From NCBI RefSeq assembly GCF_001247745.1, contig NZ_LAIR01000002.1, positions 2,418,001 through 2,482,000 on the forward strand: DNA of 64,000 bases, in the 5' to 3' direction. This stretch comes from Luteipulveratus halotolerans. GTDB lineage: Bacteria > Actinomycetota > Actinomycetes > Actinomycetales > Dermatophilaceae. Positions 8,736 to 17,295 of this stretch are shown here, piece by piece. Numbering within the stretch: position 1 is the stretch's first letter; every line of letters begins with the position of its first letter. The notes under the pieces are model-generated. The model searched no databases. It had not been told where the DNA came from and saw only the letters and a program-made list of their open reading frames with translations. A program made the translations under genes and the position numbers.

Positions 8736-10190
8736 TCACTCCTTGGTCTCGTCCTGACGGACCAGCGCCAACGCGCTGTCCCGCACTCGGTCCATGGTGG
8801 CCTGATCCGCCGCCTCGACGTTGAGCCGCAGCAACGGCTCGGTGTTGCTCGCCCGCAGGTTGAGCCACCACATCGGCGACTCGTCGTGCGTGAGCGTCAG
8901 ACCGTCGAGCGTGTCCTCGACGACGCCAACCTCAGCCATCGCCCAGGACCGTACGCGATCGGTCGCGGCGGCAGCGTCCGACACCGTCGAGTTGATCTCG
9001 CCCGAGGCGACGTACCGACTGTAGCCAGCGACGAGCTCGGACAGGGGACGGTCGCTGCTGCCGAGGGCGGCCAGCACGTGCAGCGCCGCCAGCATGCCGG
9101 TGTCGGCGAACCAGAAGTCGCGGAAGTAGTAGTGGGCGGAGTGCTCACCACCGAAGACCGCAGACTGCTGCGCCATCTGCGCCTTGATGAGTGAGTGACC
9201 GACCTTGGTACGGACGGGCCGGGCGCCGCGCTCGGCGACGATCTCGGGCACGGCGCGCGAGGAGATCAGGTTGTACATGACGGTGATGTCGCCGACCGGT
9301 GTGCCGGCCACGACCTCGCGCTCGATCTCGCGCACCGCGACCAGTGCGGTGATCGCCGACGGGCTGACCGCCTCGCCGCGCTCGTCGATGACGAAGCAGC
9401 GGTCGGCGTCGCCGTCGAACGCCAGCCCGAGGTCGGCACCGTGCTCGCGCACGGCGGCCTGCAGGTCGACCAGGTTGGCCGGCTCCAGAGGGTTGGCCTC
9501 ATGGTTGGGGAACGTGCCGTCGAGCTCGAAGTAGAGCGGGAGCACCTCCAGCGGCAGCCCGTCGAGCACCGCCGGCGCGGTCAGCCCCGCCATGCCGTTG
9601 CCCGCGTCGACCACCACCTTGAGGGGTCGGCCCGCGCTGACGTCGACCAGCTCGCGCAGGAACGCGGCGTAGTCGCCCAGCATGTCGCGCTCGATGATCG
9701 TGCCGGTCTGCTCGCCACCCGCACCGTGCGCCGCGCCACGGTCGAGGGTCCACTGCGCCAGGTCACGCACCTCGGCGAGGCCGGTGTCGAGGCTGATGGC
9801 ACGGGCACCGGCACGACACGTCTTGATGCCGTTGTACTGCGCCGGGTTGTGACTCGCGGTGAACATCGCCCCGGGCACGTCGAGGACACCGCTCGCGTAG
9901 TAGAGGCCGTCGGTCGAGCACAGCCCGATCAGAGTGGTGTCGACGCCGTGCTCGGCCGCGCCTTCGGCGAAGGCGCGGGACAGCTGCGGTGAGCTCGGTC
10001 GCATGTCGTGGCCGACGACCATCGCGGTGCCGCCGTCGGGCAGGACGATCACCTGGGCGAACGCCGCGCCGAGGGCGCGCGCGACCGGGACACTGAGCTG
10101 GTCGGGGACAATGCCCCGCACGTCGTACGTCTTGACGAAGTCGGCGAGGCGGGGCGAGGTCACGACGGGGACTCTACGCGGCGCGCTCAC
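8736..10190 (-). CDS. manB: Phosphomannomutase/phosphoglucomutase
   Basis: Alpha-D-phosphohexomutase interconverting mannose-6-P and mannose-1-P (or the glucose pair), feeding GDP-mannose or other nucleotide sugars. Four family elements are seen: YDVRGIVPDQ (22-31), the phosphoserine loop FTASHNP with Ser113, the magnesium loop DGDADR (259-264), and the sugar and phosphate loops GGEHSAHYYF and LRASNTEPLLRLN. At 484 residues it is slightly longer than average at the N-terminus. GTG start overlapping the DUF3499 stop (GTGA). Synteny with DUF3499 and the SIS gene matches the mycobacterial manB (pmmA) locus. Confidence 0.92.
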   Translation of the reverse strand: MSAPRRVPVVTSPRLADFVKTYDVRGIVPDQLSVPVARALGAAFAQVIVLPDGGTAMVVGHDMRPSSPQLSRAFAEGAAEHGVDTTLIGLCSTDGLYYASGVLDVPGAMFTASHNPAQYNGIKTCRAGARAISLDTGLAEVRDLAQWTLDRGAAHGAGGEQTGTIIERDMLGDYAAFLRELVDVSAGRPLKVVVDAGNGMAGLTAPAVLDGLPLEVLPLYFELDGTFPNHEANPLEPANLVDLQAAVREHGADLGLAFDGDADRCFVIDERGEAVSPSAITALVAVREIEREVVAGTPVGDITVMYNLISSRAVPEIVAERGARPVRTKVGHSLIKAQMAQQSAVFGGEHSAHYYFRDFWFADTGMLAALHVLAALGSSDRPLSELVAGYSRYVASGEINSTVSDAAAATDRVRSWAMAEVGVVEDTLDGLTLTHDESPMWWLNLRASNTEPLLRLNVEAADQATMDRVRDSALALVRQDETKE

Positions 10191-10591
10191 ACGTCGGGCA
10201 GGACTCGCAGATGGCGTCGACGGTCGGAGGTGACCGCAGCGCCGTCGGCGGGACGGTCACCGGGTGACGGACGCGGCGCGGGCTCCTGGGCGGGCGGCGG
10301 CTGGGCCGCGGCGCGCACCGCGTCGGCGAGGGCCAGCAGGTCGTCGGGGCTCGGCGCGGGCTCGGTCAGGTCGACCGCGAGACGGACCACGTCCCAGCCC
10401 CGAGGGGCGGTGAGGCGGCCGGCGTGATCGGCGCACAGGTCGTACGTGTGCGGCTCGGCATACGTCGCGAGCGGCCCGAGGACCGCGGTCTGGTCGGCGT
10501 AGACATAGGTCAGCGTCGCCACGGCTGGTCCATGACAGGCGGCTCGCGAGCACGTACGGGACCTGTTGCGGGCTGGTCGCGGCGTTGTCAC
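10187..10591 (-). CDS. DUF3499 family small zinc-binding-like protein
   Basis: A 134-residue actinobacterial DUF3499 protein. The conserved core is CSRAACHGPAVATLTYVYAD followed by LGPLATYAEPHTYDLCADHA; Cys14, Cys19, Cys53 and His56 look like a metal site. A Pro/Ala/Arg-rich, probably disordered tail follows. Function is unknown, but the gene is almost always linked to manB. The GTG start is supported by a TAGAGT -10 box exactly 8 bases upstream (leaderless), and the stop overlaps manB by 4 bases. Confidence 0.85.
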   Translation of the reverse strand: MTTPRPARNRSRTCSRAACHGPAVATLTYVYADQTAVLGPLATYAEPHTYDLCADHAGRLTAPRGWDVVRLAVDLTEPAPSPDDLLALADAVRAAAQPPPAQEPAPRPSPGDRPADGAAVTSDRRRHLRVLPDV

Positions 10592-10599
10592 GGAGAGTG

Positions 10600-10667
10600 A
10601 CTCTAGGCCCTTGGCCCGACACACCACTCGCGGCCACGCCGAGCGAGGCGGATGCGGGTCGTAGAGT
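10600..10667. promoter_or_regulatory. Divergent leaderless promoters with identical TAGAGT -10 boxes
   Basis: On the minus strand TAGAGT (10600-10605) lies 8 bases before the DUF3499 GTG. On the plus strand TAGAGT (10662-10667) lies 7 bases before the GTG of the metallopeptidase-like gene. The two conserved genes would therefore be driven by matched -10 elements on either side of an 83-base spacer. Confidence 0.55.
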
Positions 10668-10674
10668 CGCAGAC

Positions 10675-11118
10675 GTGCACCCGTCAGCGAGCTCCTCGAC
10701 GCGCGACGGCGGACGTCGCCCTGCGACGCCACGCCGTCGTGACCGCCACGGCCGCGGCGCCCGCGGCCCGATCGCCTGGCCGCCGGTGCCGTCGATGGTG
10801 GCGCCGGCCACCCGGTTCGACGAGCTCGTGCTCGATGCCGCCGAGCGGGTCGAGCACCGGCTCGGCAGACCGCTCGACCAGGTCGAGCTCGCGGTCGAGG
10901 ACGTACCCCCGAGCGACCCCGCGTCGTGGGAGGAGTCGGTGCCGCTCGGACGTCTCTTCCCGGCCGAGCACCGTTCTCCCGCAAGGGTTGTCGTCTACCG
11001 CCGGCCGGTCGAGTCGCGCGCCGAGAGCGCCCGCGACCTGGCCGAGCTCGTCGACCACGTGGTGACCGAGCAGATCGCCGGGCTGCTCGGCATCGCGCCT
11101 GAGGACCTCGAGGACTGA
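10675..11118 (+). CDS. Metallopeptidase-like (Zincin_1-type, degenerate) protein
   Basis: A 147-residue protein corresponding in position and sequence to the mycobacterial Rv3259 family. The Arg-rich start (RRRDRHGRGARGP) leads to FDELVLDAAERVEHRLG, then a core with VVVYRRPVESRA, and it ends in LAELVDHVVTEQIAGLLG. The last segment occupies the place of the Zincin_1 HExxH helix but lacks an intact HExxH, so protease activity is doubtful. GTG start defined by a -10 hexamer 7 bases upstream. The following NAD-binding gene begins 3 bases after the stop. Confidence 0.78.
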   Translation: MHPSASSSTRDGGRRPATPRRRDRHGRGARGPIAWPPVPSMVAPATRFDELVLDAAERVEHRLGRPLDQVELAVEDVPPSDPASWEESVPLGRLFPAEHRSPARVVVYRRPVESRAESARDLAELVDHVVTEQIAGLLGIAPEDLED

Positions 11119-11121
11119 GCG

Positions 11122-11958
11122 GTGACCGACCCCACCACGCCACCCTCGTGGGTGGACGGCGTCCCCGGCGTCGGACGCACACCCGTTCTCGTCACCGGCG
11201 GCACGGGCACCCTCGGACGTCACGTCGTCGCCGAGCTCGAGCGGTCGCAGGTGCCGGCTCGTGTGCTGTCGCGGACGCCCCGCCAGGTCGAGACCGAGGA
11301 GGTCCACGGCGACCTCGCCACCGGAGAGGGACTCGAGGAGGCCGTCGCCGACGTCCAGGCCGTGGTGCACTGCGCCACCAGCCCGACTCACCCGCAGGAC
11401 GTCGATGTCGCGGGCACCCGGCGCCTGCTCGAGGCCGTGACCGCGGTCAACCCGGAAGCGCACGTCGTACACGTCTCGATCCTGGGCGCCCTGGCCAACC
11501 CACTCCCCTACTACCGCGCCAAGGTCGCCGCCGAGACGGCCGTGACCGCCTGGGACGGGCGGCGCACCATCGTGCGGACCACCCAGTTCCACCAGCTCGT
11601 CGAACGCCTCACCCGCGTGTCGGTCGGCCCGCTCGGCCTGGGGGTCCGGGGCCTGCGCTTCGCACCGGTCGACCCGCTGTTCGTGGCGGCGCGCCTCGTC
11701 GACCACGCCCTGTCCGATCCCCGACGCGAGCCGCTCGAGCTCGCCGGCCCCGAGGTGCTGTCCGCCCGCGAGGTCGCAGTGCTGACGGCTCGCGTCAAGG
11801 GTCGCCCCGCACCCCGCGTCGTGCCGCTGCCCGCCGTCGGCTCCGTGCTCCGGGCGTTCGCGCGGGGATCCAACCTGCCGGGCCCGGACTGCGAGCGCGG
11901 CGGCCGACCGTACGTCGAGTGGCTGGCTGCCGAGGTCGACGCGGACTCCGTCGACTGA
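11122..11958 (+). CDS. NAD(P)-binding atypical SDR / NmrA-like protein
   Basis: A 278-residue Rossmann-fold protein with the extended or atypical SDR dinucleotide motif TGGTGTLG (25-32), a strand ending VVHCATSP (about 90-97) and a VHVSILGA segment. The YxxxK-like pair is YYRAK (133-137). This is the NmrA/complex-I-subunit-like group often annotated as nucleoside-diphosphate-sugar epimerases. Substrate unknown; such proteins act as redox sensors or oxidoreductases. GTG start 3 bases after the upstream stop, so it is operonic with the metallopeptidase-like gene. It converges on the DUF5719 gene. Confidence 0.8.
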   Translation: MTDPTTPPSWVDGVPGVGRTPVLVTGGTGTLGRHVVAELERSQVPARVLSRTPRQVETEEVHGDLATGEGLEEAVADVQAVVHCATSPTHPQDVDVAGTRRLLEAVTAVNPEAHVVHVSILGALANPLPYYRAKVAAETAVTAWDGRRTIVRTTQFHQLVERLTRVSVGPLGLGVRGLRFAPVDPLFVAARLVDHALSDPRREPLELAGPEVLSAREVAVLTARVKGRPAPRVVPLPAVGSVLRAFARGSNLPGPDCERGGRPYVEWLAAEVDADSVD

Positions 11959-11966
11959 CGAATCGC

Positions 11967-13427
11967 CTACTGCGACACGCCTTCTCGGGCGTCGATGACC
12001 TTGGCCGAGACCGCCGCCGGGTTGAGCGGGACCGCGGACAGCATCGGCCTTCCCTTGCCGTCGCTGCCGCCGACGACCAGGGCCGCGTGCACCGGGGCGC
12101 CCGTCGTACGCACCCAGACGGCGGCCGCACCGGGTGTCGCGATGTCTGCAAGACCACCGGCCGGCACCCGCACCGTCCGCGGCGTGGTCCGACCCGCGGC
12201 ATCGGTGACGCCGACGACGACCTGCGTGTCGGTGTCACCGGGGTTGCTGACCATGAGCGCCGAGGTCATCTGCGGCAGGCGCGGCACCGGCGTACCGGCG
12301 ACCGCCGTGATCGGCTCGGACGTCGGCACCCAGGTCAGATCGCTCGCGCCACCGGCCGCACGACCGGTGACCGACTCGGCTGCGGCGACCACGGGCACGT
12401 CCGCGGTCACCCGCAACGCGTAGCGGCCGGGCGGGAGCTTCGGGAGCAGGATCGTCCCGCTGTGCCCGCCGGCCATGGTCTGCACCACATCGGGGACGGC
12501 CTCGACGTCGTCGGTGCCGAGCAGCTGAACCCGCACGACCGCGTCGTCGTTGCCCGGCACACCGACGCGTACGGCAGCGCGCTCGCCACCGGTGAACACG
12601 GCGGGCACGACGGCGTCGGTGCTCGGCCGCGTCGCGGGACCGGTGAGGTCGTTGCCGACCGGCCGGGTGCCGTCGAGGAAGGTGTCCGACATCGCCACGC
12701 CGAGGCTGCCCGAGCCCGAGGTGACCTTGACGACCGGTGCGCCGGCGGTGTCGTCGACCGAGCCCAGCAGCGTGACCGTCCGCGACCGCGCGGGCACGGT
12801 GAGCTCCTGGTGCCGGCTCGTGCCGAGGACCGACAGCCGCGCCAGCACCGGGTTGGGCGAGGGGTTGGTGAGGACCACGCGTTCGAGGCGACCCGGCTGC
12901 GGGCCGCCCGCGAGCAGGTATGAGGACGCGGCGGTCGAGCTGCACGGCGCCATCGAGAGCCCGTGCGAGGTGTCGGAACGGTCGTCGTCGACCTGCAGCG
13001 CGGCGAGGCCGGGTGCGAGCGAACCCGAGGCGAGCACGTCGATCGCGCCGGCTCCCGCACTGGTCGACGTCGAGACGCGGCCGCGCTCGGCGACGACCGA
13101 CGGCGCGCCGCCCTGACCGACGGGGAGCCGAGCGGCCCGCACCGAGCCACTGCCCTGGGCGCGGGCTGATCCCGGCAGCATCGAGGTGGGCGTGCTGGCC
13201 GTCAGCAGCTGGACGTCCTGGCTGCCGCCTCCGGCCGAGCCCGGGCGCTCCGGACCGGGGCAGACCAGCTCGGCGCGGGTCAGGGCACCGGTGTCGACCG
13301 CGGCCGCGACCCGGTGGTCGCTCGACCGGGTGAGGTCCAGGCTCGCGTCGGTGCGGCTTGCACCCCAGACCATCGCCGTGCCCGCAACGGCCACGAGCGC
13401 GGCTCGGGCGACTCCGAGGCCCTTCAT
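11967..13427 (-). CDS. DUF5719 family exported protein
   Basis: A 486-residue exported protein of the actinobacterial DUF5719 family: an N-terminal uncleaved anchor or signal (about residues 4-24), then a long series of beta-rich repeats (LVCPGPE start, VVLTNPSPNPV, LMVSNPGDTDTQV), looking like immunoglobulin-like modules outside the membrane. The ATG overlaps the stop of the giant glycosyltransferase (ATGA), and the two genes are nearly always paired. They probably act together in building or decorating an envelope glycan; the precise role is unknown. Confidence 0.85.
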   Translation of the reverse strand: MKGLGVARAALVAVAGTAMVWGASRTDASLDLTRSSDHRVAAAVDTGALTRAELVCPGPERPGSAGGGSQDVQLLTASTPTSMLPGSARAQGSGSVRAARLPVGQGGAPSVVAERGRVSTSTSAGAGAIDVLASGSLAPGLAALQVDDDRSDTSHGLSMAPCSSTAASSYLLAGGPQPGRLERVVLTNPSPNPVLARLSVLGTSRHQELTVPARSRTVTLLGSVDDTAGAPVVKVTSGSGSLGVAMSDTFLDGTRPVGNDLTGPATRPSTDAVVPAVFTGGERAAVRVGVPGNDDAVVRVQLLGTDDVEAVPDVVQTMAGGHSGTILLPKLPPGRYALRVTADVPVVAAAESVTGRAAGGASDLTWVPTSEPITAVAGTPVPRLPQMTSALMVSNPGDTDTQVVVGVTDAAGRTTPRTVRVPAGGLADIATPGAAAVWVRTTGAPVHAALVVGGSDGKGRPMLSAVPLNPAAVSAKVIDAREGVSQ

Positions 13428-16400
13428 GCGCGCCTGCGCGAACGGGCGTTGCCGAACGGCACCGCGAGGAAGATCGTGACCAGCAGCAGGGCGCCCTGCA
13501 CCCACCGCCACCGGTCGTGGGCAGCACCCGGATCGACGCGCAGCAGCCCGCCCGAGGCGGGGACGTCGTAGGTCGGGTACGCGCTCGCCGCGACCGGGTG
13601 CAGCCATCGGCCGTCCAGGGTCACGACCGCGCGCCGCGCCCACCCGCCGGACTCCGACACCACCAGGCGGCGGCCATCGGCGCCGGCCGGAACACGCGTC
13701 ACCGTACGGGCGTGCGGGCCGGAGGACGGCAGCGCGAGAACCGGTCGTCCGTCGAGGTCCAGACGCAGCCGGCTCGGCGGGACCGAGCCACCGCCGGCAC
13801 CGACCGCCGCGTCGACCCGCCACAGCGACAGGCTGCGGTTGCTCGCCATCGCCGACAGACCCTGCACCGACTGCAACGAGCGCGCCAGTGCCGCACGGTC
13901 GCCCGCCCCGGTGACACCGACGAACCCGACGTCGAGGTCGAGCAGCTGCCGGTGCGCCTGGCCGCCGCCCGCGGTGGACGGGCCGAGCAGTGACGCGACG
14001 CCCCGAGCGAGCTGGGGGCTGGTGCGGACGGGGACGTCGAGGTCACGCGCCGGGAGTCCCGTCTCGGCACCGTCGAGTGCGTAGGAGACCGATCCGTCGG
14101 AGTCCACGCTGATGGTCAGCATGCGGTTGGCGCGCTCGCCCAGACCCATCTGACGAGCGACCGCGGGCACGCGCTCGTCGGCCGCGGTGAGTGCCGGCTG
14201 TCCCTGCGAGACGACGGTCGTGAGCACGACACCGGCCCACGCGAGCGCCACCACCAGGCCCGCGACCAGCGCGACACGCACGCGGCGCGACGCGGCCTTC
14301 CAGCGGGGCCGGGCGAACAGGTCACCTCCGGCCAGGAGGGCGGCGCCGATGAGAGCTGCGGCGGTGACGTCGAGCGCCGGACCGGGCCACGGCGTACGGG
14401 CCCCGCCGGGTGCGTCGGTCACGATCACGTGCGAGGCGGCGAGTGCTGCGGCCAGGCCGAGGAGCGCGAGCAGCCCGAGGCCGACGGTCGTCCGCCCGTG
14501 CTGGGGTCGCCGCCGGATGAGGCCCAGGACCCCGAGCACCACGACCGGGACCGACAGGACCGCGAGGTAGGACCCCGGCCCGCCCGGGTGCAGCAGCGCG
14601 AGCTGCCACGGCTGGGCGGGTGCCGCGGTGTCGAGCGCGCCCGGACCGGCGAGCAGCCCCCGCGAGTCGGCGCGCAGCCGGTCGAACGTCCACGGTCCGA
14701 GCAGCGCCCACGGTCCGAGCAGGACGACCGCAGCGCGCAGCCGCGCCCAGCCGGTGCCGACGAGGAGCACACCCAGGGCGACGAACGACACAGCCACGAG
14801 CAGGACGGGCGCGAACGCACCCAGGAGAGCCGTGACCAGCACCGTCGCGAACGTCAGCGGCACCGCGGCTGTACGACGGCCGACCGCGAACGCACCCGCG
14901 AGCGCGAGCGGCAGCAGCACGTGGGCGACCACCGGACCGAGACGGCCGGATGCGACGCCCGTGGAGAGGGTGGCAAGACCGGCCCAGGCCAGGCCCGCGA
15001 CCGCGCGCGGCCACTGCGCTCGCGTCACGGCCCGGCCTGCGACGTAGGCCGACACCCCGGACAGCGGGACGGCGAGGACGAGCAACCAGGCCACTGCGGT
15101 CGCGGCGGTCGTCGTGTCGTCGACCCAGGGCAGGGCCTGGACCGCGCGGGCCAGCACGCTCAGGACGGGCAGGAACGGCTGCTCGGGCAGGTCCGAGCCG
15201 AGGCCGGCTCCGACCCAGTGATCGCTCCACAGGTGCCGGACGCCGGACGCATCGGTGTCGAACGAGCGCAGCTCACCCCCCTGAAGTCCCTGCGCAGTGC
15301 CGCGCAGCGCGTCGGAGGTCAGCAGCCCGCGCCACCAGACCGCCGTGCTCGCCACGAGGGCGATCGTCATCCAGAGCCCGGCATGCCGGGCGGTACGCCG
15401 ACCCCACGTCGTGCGGACCTGGACCAGCTCGGCCGCTTCGTCGCCCTCAGGCCCGGCCTCCAGCCGCGCCGAGTCTTCGAGCAGCTCGGGCTCGCGAGGG
15501 GCGGGCGTGACGGCGTCACGGACGGCGTCCCAGGCATGGTGGGTCGCCGCGCCGAGGGGGACGAACAGCGCTCCGAGGTGCGTGGGACGCGTCCGCGCCC
15601 GGCCGACGAAACGTGCCCGCGCTCCGAGCACTCGGCGCAGGCCGAACGGTGCGCTCGCCTGGCTGAGCTCGGCGAGCGCGTAGCGGGGGCGCTTGACCGC
15701 CAGCAGCACCAGACCCAGCACCAGACAGCTGAGCAGGGTCCACAGCGCGATGACGGGGAGCCCGAGCCACGAGCAGCGCGCCAGCGCGACCTGCCGGTGT
15801 CGACGCAAGGTGCGCGCCGACTGCGGAGCGGGAAGGCCGGAGTCACCGTGGCGTCGCAGCGACCGCGGGGTCCGGGAGGGACGCGCGTCGACGTCGTCGA
15901 CGGGTTCGGAGCGCACCGTCGTACCGCCGACGTCCTGGCTGACCCGAGCCTGCGGGACGACGACGACCTGGTGGCCGAGGAGGTGGGTACGCCAGCACAG
16001 GTCGAGGCCGTCGCCGTCGCCGTCGAACGCCGGGTCGAATCCTCCGAGCGAGAGATAGACGTCGCGCCGGATCAGCATCCCCGAGCTGGACACCGCAAGG
16101 ACGTCGTGGCGGTCGTCGTACTGGCCCTGGTCGGGCTCGCCCTGCATCGCCCCGCCGACGTGGCGACCCGTGCGGGTGACGTCGAGCCCGACGTTGACGA
16201 GCCGCTCCGGATCGCTCAGCTCGACCACCTTGCAGCCGGCGATCCCGATGCGCTCGGATCGTGAGACGACGCGCAGCAGAGCGGCGAGCGCCCCGGGTGC
16301 CGGAGCGGAGTCCTCGTGCAGCAGCCACAGCCACTCGTACTTGTCACGCGGACGGACATCACGCTTGCGAGCACGTCGCCGCACCCGGCGGGCGACCACG

Positions 16401-16759
16401 GCGTCCTCGCCCGGACGGGGCAGGGCCTCGACGGCGGTGTCGACGATCGCGGCGAACGCGCTGTGCGCCGGCACGGTGACGACGGACACGTCAGCGAAGG
16501 TGTCGGCGAGGTCGGAGCGCTGGTCGAGCAGATCGCGCACCGAGCGCTCCGGTGTGGCGTCCACCAGCACCAGCCGCTCGGGACCCTCGTCAAGGGCTGC
16601 GAGCGCCTGCAGCGTGCGGTCGAGCCACGAGGTCCGGGCGTGCTGGACCACCAGCAGAGCGGTGACGGCGAGCGGGCTCGCCTCGGAGTCCTCCCCTGCC
16701 AGCGACCAGTCCAGCCCGGGTGTCGCGGCTGCGGTCGCGCGCGCGTCGATCATCGTCAT
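13424..16759 (-). CDS. Giant membrane glycosyltransferase, family 2 plus polytopic membrane domain
   Basis: About 1,111 residues. Residues about 25-290 form a GT2 GT-A domain: WLWLLHEDSAPAPGAL with the metal-binding acidic pair, and SSSGMLIRRDVYLSLGGFDPAF, the family acceptor-side motif. Then follow a cytosolic linker and about 12 or more membrane segments with a polymerase-like (GT-C-like) look, ending in a soluble beta-rich region and an Arg-rich tail. It probably transfers sugars to a lipid-linked envelope glycan. The ATG used is the first clear one; an in-frame GTG 12 bases earlier is possible. Translationally coupled to DUF5719 and downstream of whiB2, as in many actinomycetes. Confidence 0.87.
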   Translation of the reverse strand: MTMIDARATAAATPGLDWSLAGEDSEASPLAVTALLVVQHARTSWLDRTLQALAALDEGPERLVLVDATPERSVRDLLDQRSDLADTFADVSVVTVPAHSAFAAIVDTAVEALPRPGEDAVVARRVRRRARKRDVRPRDKYEWLWLLHEDSAPAPGALAALLRVVSRSERIGIAGCKVVELSDPERLVNVGLDVTRTGRHVGGAMQGEPDQGQYDDRHDVLAVSSSGMLIRRDVYLSLGGFDPAFDGDGDGLDLCWRTHLLGHQVVVVPQARVSQDVGGTTVRSEPVDDVDARPSRTPRSLRRHGDSGLPAPQSARTLRRHRQVALARCSWLGLPVIALWTLLSCLVLGLVLLAVKRPRYALAELSQASAPFGLRRVLGARARFVGRARTRPTHLGALFVPLGAATHHAWDAVRDAVTPAPREPELLEDSARLEAGPEGDEAAELVQVRTTWGRRTARHAGLWMTIALVASTAVWWRGLLTSDALRGTAQGLQGGELRSFDTDASGVRHLWSDHWVGAGLGSDLPEQPFLPVLSVLARAVQALPWVDDTTTAATAVAWLLVLAVPLSGVSAYVAGRAVTRAQWPRAVAGLAWAGLATLSTGVASGRLGPVVAHVLLPLALAGAFAVGRRTAAVPLTFATVLVTALLGAFAPVLLVAVSFVALGVLLVGTGWARLRAAVVLLGPWALLGPWTFDRLRADSRGLLAGPGALDTAAPAQPWQLALLHPGGPGSYLAVLSVPVVVLGVLGLIRRRPQHGRTTVGLGLLALLGLAAALAASHVIVTDAPGGARTPWPGPALDVTAAALIGAALLAGGDLFARPRWKAASRRVRVALVAGLVVALAWAGVVLTTVVSQGQPALTAADERVPAVARQMGLGERANRMLTISVDSDGSVSYALDGAETGLPARDLDVPVRTSPQLARGVASLLGPSTAGGGQAHRQLLDLDVGFVGVTGAGDRAALARSLQSVQGLSAMASNRSLSLWRVDAAVGAGGGSVPPSRLRLDLDGRPVLALPSSGPHARTVTRVPAGADGRRLVVSESGGWARRAVVTLDGRWLHPVAASAYPTYDVPASGGLLRVDPGAAHDRWRWVQGALLLVTIFLAVPFGNARSRRRA

Positions 16760-16844
16760 GCGTTCACGCACCCGACGCGTCGGTCGCCGTCGTCATGCAC
16801 CGACCATGCCAGTCAGGCCGGTCGCCCCCAAGGTGACGCGCGGG

Positions 16845-17117
16845 TCAGACCGCGCGCTTCTTCAGCTTTCGGCGCTCTCGCTCCGAAAGACCGCCCCAGA
16901 TACCGAACCGCTCGTCGTGCTCGAGGGCGTACTCGAGGCACTCGGAGCGGACCTCGCACCCGACGCAGACCTTCTTGGCCTCACGGGTGGAGCCACCCTT
17001 CTCAGGGAAGAACGCCTCCGGGTCGGTCTGGGCGCACAATGCGTTTTCCTGCCACGACAGCTCGCCGTCCTCTGCTAGCGCGTCGTCGTGCAAGCTGATC
17101 AGCTGCAGCTCCTGCAC
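16845..17117 (-). CDS. whiB2: WhiB-family iron-sulfur transcription regulator, WhiB2/WhmD type
   Basis: A 90-residue WhiB protein. Four cluster-ligand cysteines are present at 28, 51, 54 and 60 (C-x22-C-x2-C-x5-C), followed by the GIWGG turn (72-76) and the basic ERRKLKKRAV tail. Length, the acidic N-terminus and position beside fbiA and the giant glycosyltransferase match WhiB2/WhmD, which in relatives controls septation and cell division. GTG start with GGAGGA 4 bases upstream. The upstream region contains an unusually AT-rich stretch with a perfect 12-bp palindrome, a candidate control site. Confidence 0.93.
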   Translation of the reverse strand: MQELQLISLHDDALAEDGELSWQENALCAQTDPEAFFPEKGGSTREAKKVCVGCEVRSECLEYALEHDERFGIWGGLSERERRKLKKRAV

Positions 17118-17193
17118 GGGTCCTCCTCGACCATTCGCGGGCAGTCCATAAATCGAGCTTCACTGCGTCCCTGCGGAACGACAGCACTGCAAT

Positions 17194-17205
17194 TACACGC
17201 GTGTA
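17194..17205. promoter_or_regulatory. 12-bp perfect palindrome upstream of whiB2
   Basis: TACACGCGTGTA lies in a locally AT-rich part of the 178-base whiB2/fbiA divergent region, about 77 bases before the whiB2 GTG. It looks like an operator half-site pair; the binding protein is unknown. Confidence 0.35.
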
Positions 17206-17295
17206 TTTCATGATTCGTCAAGCACGGATTCCCTTGGCAGTGCACAATTCCGCCCCCGAGCGACGCTGGGTGAGGCGGTTGAGAGACTGTGCGCC

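Noticed and set aside
16755..16771. GTG at 16771 as start of the giant glycosyltransferase
   Set aside because: Possible but not preferred; neither it nor the ATG at 16759 has a clear ribosome site, and the ATG is the conservative choice.
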